Positions 5,713 through 8,461 of a DNA stretch of 8,461 bases are shown here, one piece after another. The stretch is from Parachlamydiales bacterium (GTDB lineage Bacteria; Chlamydiota; Chlamydiia; Chlamydiales; JAJFMK01): contig JAGVKY010000045.1 in the NCBI GenBank assembly GCA_020050175.1, positions 1 to 8,461 on the forward strand, written 5' to 3'. Below the pieces are notes generated by a model, which was not told the DNA's origin, made no database searches, and saw only the letters and a list, made by a program, of their open reading frames with translations. Position 1 is the stretch's first letter, and each line of letters starts with the position of its first letter. The translations under genes and the position numbers were made by a program.

Positions 5713-6838
5713 ACTGATTTCGAATATTTAGCAGATATTCTGTAACGCCTCTGATCTCTTCTTCTTTGTGTTGGCTTGTCATGCTGAAACGAAGAAGAGA
5801 ACAATTGGGTGCCACTGTTGGCGGCCTTACAGCCGGCACTTTCCAACCGTTTTGGCTTAATGTTTTGGAAAGGGAGAGGGCCATTTCGGGCGTCCCTGTG
5901 AAATAGGGGACGATGTGATCCCCCGCTTCGAGATTTAATAGTTTTCTCAAAAGGGCGGTATTTTCTTTGAGCTTTGCCCTTTCGTGTTCCAGTGTGGGAA
6001 GAAGTTTTACTGCTTCGATCAAGCCACCCACTAGGGAAGGGGGGAGGCTTGTTGTAAACATAAATCCAGGCGAAAAATTGCTGAGAAAGTCGATAAGCAA
6101 TGCATCACCTGCAATAAAACCACCGAAACCGCCCAGCGCCTTTCCAAAAGCCCCCACAACAAGATCCACTTCGCTTGGAGAGATGCCCGCTCCTTTTTCT
6201 CCGAGAACACCAATGGAATGGGCTTCGTCGACGATCAAAAAAGCTTCATATTCTTGTTTAAGAGAGATAAGTTCTTGTAGGGGCGCCCTATCTCCCTCCA
6301 TGCTAAAGAGCGATTCTGTCACGATCCAAACCTCTTGCCCCTCTCCTCGATGCTTTTTGAGGAGCGTTTCTAAGTGATGGGGATCATTGTGTCGGAAGCG
6401 AAATGTTCGCCCAGGCGCTGTTAAAGCTCCTTCTAAAAGACTTCTATGGCATCTTTGATCAAGAAAATAGAGGGAAGATTCTTTCCCTAATGTTCTTAAG
6501 AGGGTGCTATTGAGTTGGAAACCAGAACTAAAAAGAAGAGCTTTTTCTCTTTGGAGAAATTTTGCTAAGAGATTTTCTAAATTGTAGTGCAGAGGAAGGT
6601 GGGTGGAGAAAGAACGAGCACTTCCGCTCCCAAATCCAAATGTTTTTAGCATCTCTTCTGCTTTTTTCAAAATGAGAGGGTGGCGGGAAAGACCTAAATA
6701 ATCATTGGAGGAAAAAAGAACGCCCCCCTCTTGAGGAGTGAGTGTCCGAAGGAGATGTTGTTTTCTTCTCTCTTTAAGAGCTTCTGAAAAGCGGTTGTAA
6801 GGAGAGGAAAACTTGTTTAGTTTCTCCGAAAGTTGCAA
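5711..6838 (-). CDS. bioF: BioF-like PLP enzyme (8-amino-7-oxononanoate synthase / alpha-oxoamine synthase family)
   Basis: A fold-type I PLP enzyme that in biotin synthesis condenses alanine with pimeloyl-ACP or -CoA. Numbered from the ATG at 6904 (397 residues), it shows SSNDYLGLS at 65-73, GSGSARSFS at 92-100, the PLP-stacking His153, TESLFSMEGD from 196, DEAHSIGVLG with Asp226 and His229, and the Schiff-base lysine Lys255 in AFGKALGG. Three residues before that lysine is Ala252, where the E. coli enzyme has Thr. I prefer the TTG at 6838 (375 residues): AGGGAG lies 6 nt upstream and it removes a hydrophilic 22-residue N-tail with no family counterpart. The ATG at 6904 has only AAGGGG very close to it. 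Either start overlaps the Nudix gene (65 or 131 nt). No other biotin genes are visible, and the neighbouring fabF suggests an ACP-linked acyl substrate; other alpha-oxoamine synthase reactions remain possible. Confidence 0.85.
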   Translation of the reverse strand: MQLSEKLNKFSSPYNRFSEALKERRKQHLLRTLTPQEGGVLFSSNDYLGLSRHPLILKKAEEMLKTFGFGSGSARSFSTHLPLHYNLENLLAKFLQREKALLFSSGFQLNSTLLRTLGKESSLYFLDQRCHRSLLEGALTAPGRTFRFRHNDPHHLETLLKKHRGEGQEVWIVTESLFSMEGDRAPLQELISLKQEYEAFLIVDEAHSIGVLGEKGAGISPSEVDLVVGAFGKALGGFGGFIAGDALLIDFLSNFSPGFMFTTSLPPSLVGGLIEAVKLLPTLEHERAKLKENTALLRKLLNLEAGDHIVPYFTGTPEMALSLSKTLSQNGWKVPAVRPPTVAPNCSLLRFSMTSQHKEEEIRGVTEYLLNIRNQ

Positions 6839-7220
6839 GTTCTTCTCCCTCTTCGATTGTGACCCAGCGGACCCATTCGATTTCTGTTGAGCCAGGTTTT
6901 GCATTTCCCCTTACTAAGGCTGGAAAAAGTTGAACCTCTTTATGGACTAAATGAGCAGCGCCGCCAAAGTCATACTTCATTGTGAAGGGGGGCATCGGGA
7001 GCCACTCCTCCACTTCTAATGTAGTCTCCTCAAGAAGTTCGCGAGTGGCCGCAGCATGCGCTGTTTCACCCTGCTCGGGGTGTCCTTTTGGAAAACCCCA
7101 TTCTCCACGAAAATTTTTGATCAGGAGAAACTCCCAGCGGTCTTGTTGTTGACGGCAGGGAATCACTCCATACGAAATTTCTTTATTGCCCTCTGTAGGG
7201 TGCGAAGACGACTGTTGCAT
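6774..7220 (-). CDS. Nudix hydrolase, probable Ap4A-type (CT771-like)
   Basis: A 148-residue single-domain Nudix hydrolase. WGFPKGHPEQGE leads into the Nudix box, running G46, E52, R60-E61, E64-E65, with Leu68 closing it; the usual glycine before that last position is Thr67. The catalytic REUXEE glutamates are intact. WGFPKGH and an SYGVIP opening are typical of bis(5'-nucleosyl)-tetraphosphate hydrolases, which cleave Ap4A and related dinucleotides made by aminoacyl-tRNA synthetases. As I recall, the C. trachomatis neighbour of fabF (CT771) is an Ap4A hydrolase of similar size. I chose the ATG at 7220 because GGAGGG lies just upstream; the frame is open to an ATG at 7307, but that would add 29 non-homologous residues and enlarge the overlap with fabF from 38 to 125 nt. 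Confidence 0.88.
   Translation of the reverse strand: MQQSSSHPTEGNKEISYGVIPCRQQQDRWEFLLIKNFRGEWGFPKGHPEQGETAHAAATRELLEETTLEVEEWLPMPPFTMKYDFGGAAHLVHKEVQLFPALVRGNAKPGSTEIEWVRWVTIEEGEELATFGETKQVFLSLQPLFRSS
6845..6850 (-). promoter_or_regulatory. Shine-Dalgarno favouring a TTG start for the BioF-like gene
   Basis: AGGGAG on the minus strand sits 6 nt before the TTG at 6838, inside the Nudix coding region. There is no ATG, GTG or TTG in the bioF-like frame between the Nudix stop (6774) and the conserved N-terminal region, so initiation must occur within the Nudix gene; this is the best-spaced site. Confidence 0.45.
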
Positions 7221-8436
7221 TATGCCCTCCAAAACCGAAAGAATTGGAGATAAGATTCTTGATCGGAAGTTTTTTTCTTTTTGTGGGCAGCTGAAAACCA
7301 ATGCCATCTTCAGGGTTTTCTAGATTGATGGTGGGGTGTACTTCGCCCGTCTTAATGGCCATCAAACTTGCAATCGCCTCAATCCCGCCAGCGGCACCAA
7401 GGCAATGGCCTGTCATAGACTTTGTGGAATTCATCACAATGTTTTCAGGTGTTTTAAAAATCTTTTGTAAAGCGCGCACTTCAGCCATATCGCCCATAGG
7501 TGTAGAGGTAGCATGGGCATTGATGTAATTCACATCATCTGCCGAAATTCCAGCATCATCAAGAGCATGCTGAATGCAAAGGGCTACACCTAGACCTTCT
7601 GGGTGAGGATCAGTGATGTGATATGCATCGCAAGAAAGTCCGCCGCCGAGATATTCGGCAATAATCGGAGCTCCTCTTCTCAAAGCATGTTCGAGTTCTT
7701 CGAGAACTAGGACGCCTGCTCCCTCGCCCATCACAAAACCATCTCGATTCTTATCCCAAGGACGGCAAGCTTTTTGTGGCTCATCATTTCGATGGGATAA
7801 AGCTTTACAAGCGCAAAATCCGGCAAGACCTAAGGGAAGGGTTGCTGCTTCAACCCCTCCTGTCACCATCAGATCGACATCACCTTTTAAGATGTGATTG
7901 GCGGCGCCAATGATCGAATAGTTGGCAGTGGCACAGGCAGTTGAGATCGAGTAATTAGGGCCTAAAAAACCAAGATCCATTGCAAGGAGGCCGCCTGCAA
8001 TGTTGGTGAGAATATACGGAACAAAGAAAGGGCTGACACGAGTTGGCCCTTTGGTCATTAGGGTTTCGGCCCCCTCGAAAAAGACCTGCATCCCTCCCAT
8101 GCCGGAGCCAATGATAATCCCACTTCTAGTCTTATCAATTGATTCTAGAGCTTCTGGAGATCCAAGTTCGGCCATTTCAAGGGCTTTTTTGCCAGCGACC
8201 ATCGCATAGCGGACGTAGGGATCTACTCTTCTTGCCTGCTTTTTGTCGATATAGTGTCCGGGGTCAAATCCTTCGATTTGGGCAGCAAAGCGGGTAGGGA
8301 AATTATCTACTGGGAAAGAGGTGATCGGTTTGACACCGCTTTTCCCTTCTAGAAGAGCTGCGTAAAAAGGCTCAACTTCATTTCCAAAGCATGAGACGAT
8401 ACCCATGCCTGTGACGACAATCCGTTTCTTCTTCAT
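7183..8436 (-). CDS. fabF: 3-oxoacyl-[acyl-carrier-protein] synthase II
   Basis: A 417-residue condensing enzyme of type II fatty acid synthesis, which extends acyl-ACP by two carbons using malonyl-ACP. The start KKKRIVVTGMGIVS is standard for KAS I/II. The catalytic cysteine is Cys168 in SISTACATAN, the two histidines are His308 (NAHATSTPMGD) and His344 (MTGHCLGAAGG), and Lys339 is in NSTKSM. GFGGHN near 401 is the conserved C-terminal loop. The length is normal and the gene appears complete. The ATG at 8436 is preceded by AGGAA at about 9 nt. Upstream bases on the same strand contain an in-phase TAA (in another frame) 1 nt before the AGGC next to the ATG, which could be the end of a preceding gene, but too little is visible to name it. 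The 3' end overlaps the Nudix gene by 38 nt, so the two are probably cotranscribed. Confidence 0.95.
   Translation of the reverse strand: MKKKRIVVTGMGIVSCFGNEVEPFYAALLEGKSGVKPITSFPVDNFPTRFAAQIEGFDPGHYIDKKQARRVDPYVRYAMVAGKKALEMAELGSPEALESIDKTRSGIIIGSGMGGMQVFFEGAETLMTKGPTRVSPFFVPYILTNIAGGLLAMDLGFLGPNYSISTACATANYSIIGAANHILKGDVDLMVTGGVEAATLPLGLAGFCACKALSHRNDEPQKACRPWDKNRDGFVMGEGAGVLVLEELEHALRRGAPIIAEYLGGGLSCDAYHITDPHPEGLGVALCIQHALDDAGISADDVNYINAHATSTPMGDMAEVRALQKIFKTPENIVMNSTKSMTGHCLGAAGGIEAIASLMAIKTGEVHPTINLENPEDGIGFQLPTKRKKLPIKNLISNSFGFGGHNATVVFAPYRGQ
7225..7230 (-). promoter_or_regulatory. Shine-Dalgarno fixing the Nudix start
   Basis: GGAGGG on the minus strand ends 4 nt before the ATG at 7220. 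It lies within the 3' end of fabF and decides between this start and the upstream in-frame ATG at 7307. Confidence 0.7.
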
Positions 8437-8461
8437 GCCTTTAAGTTCCTGTTTTGATGTC

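Noticed and set aside
5967..6377. 136-codon plus-strand open frame
   Set aside because: It is antisense to the conserved core of the BioF-like gene, with serine- and proline-rich shadow composition and no family motif.
1..8461. Defence system, CRISPR array, prophage or transposon
   Set aside because: No repeat-spacer pattern, transposase, integrase, nuclease or phage structural gene is visible; all substantial frames are assigned to housekeeping or membrane families.

Overview
This window looks like chromosomal DNA from a member of the phylum Chlamydiae, most likely an environmental (amoeba- or animal-associated) family rather than Chlamydia itself. The case rests on three things: a fabF–Nudix gene pair that, as I recall, is also adjacent in Chlamydia trachomatis (CT770–CT771); a beta-barrel outer membrane protein of the divergent porin-like type common in environmental chlamydiae; and metabolic genes that also occur in chlamydiae (a PGM/PMM-type mutase, a BioF-like enzyme, an NSS sodium symporter). 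The assignment is inference; no rRNA or other marker is present.

Layout. (1) 1-1670, plus strand: the 3' end of a 7TM-HD (PgpH/YqfF-type) phosphodiesterase, then an outer membrane beta-barrel gene. (2) 1672-4169, minus strand: a tightly overlapping four-gene operon, in transcription order a 39-codon membrane micropeptide, a YkgJ-type cysteine-cluster protein, a badly eroded Mrp/ApbC P-loop ATPase, and a phosphohexomutase. (3) 4220-5632, plus strand: an 11-TM NSS-family transporter, divergent from the operon across only 50 nt. (4) 5711-8436, minus strand: fabF, a short Nudix hydrolase and a BioF-like aminotransferase, all overlapping. The two convergent junctions each carry a striking inverted repeat: a 71-nt imperfect hairpin at 1680-1750, inside the mutase 3' end, and an unequal-arm inverted repeat at 5643-5712.

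Functional reading. Most genes are housekeeping: acyl chain elongation (FabF), dinucleotide clean-up (Nudix), a pimeloyl-ACP-type condensation (BioF-like), hexose-phosphate interconversion, amino acid uptake and a cell-surface barrel. I see no defence system, CRISPR array, transposase, tRNA or rRNA. The most informative anomalies are the Mrp relic, which preserves three deletion scars and an ancestral ATGA junction; the micropeptide supported by TGATG coupling; the NSS transporter with its Na1 sodium site apparently lost while Na2 is kept; and the two inverted-repeat structures. There is no stretch over 300 bases without a gene.
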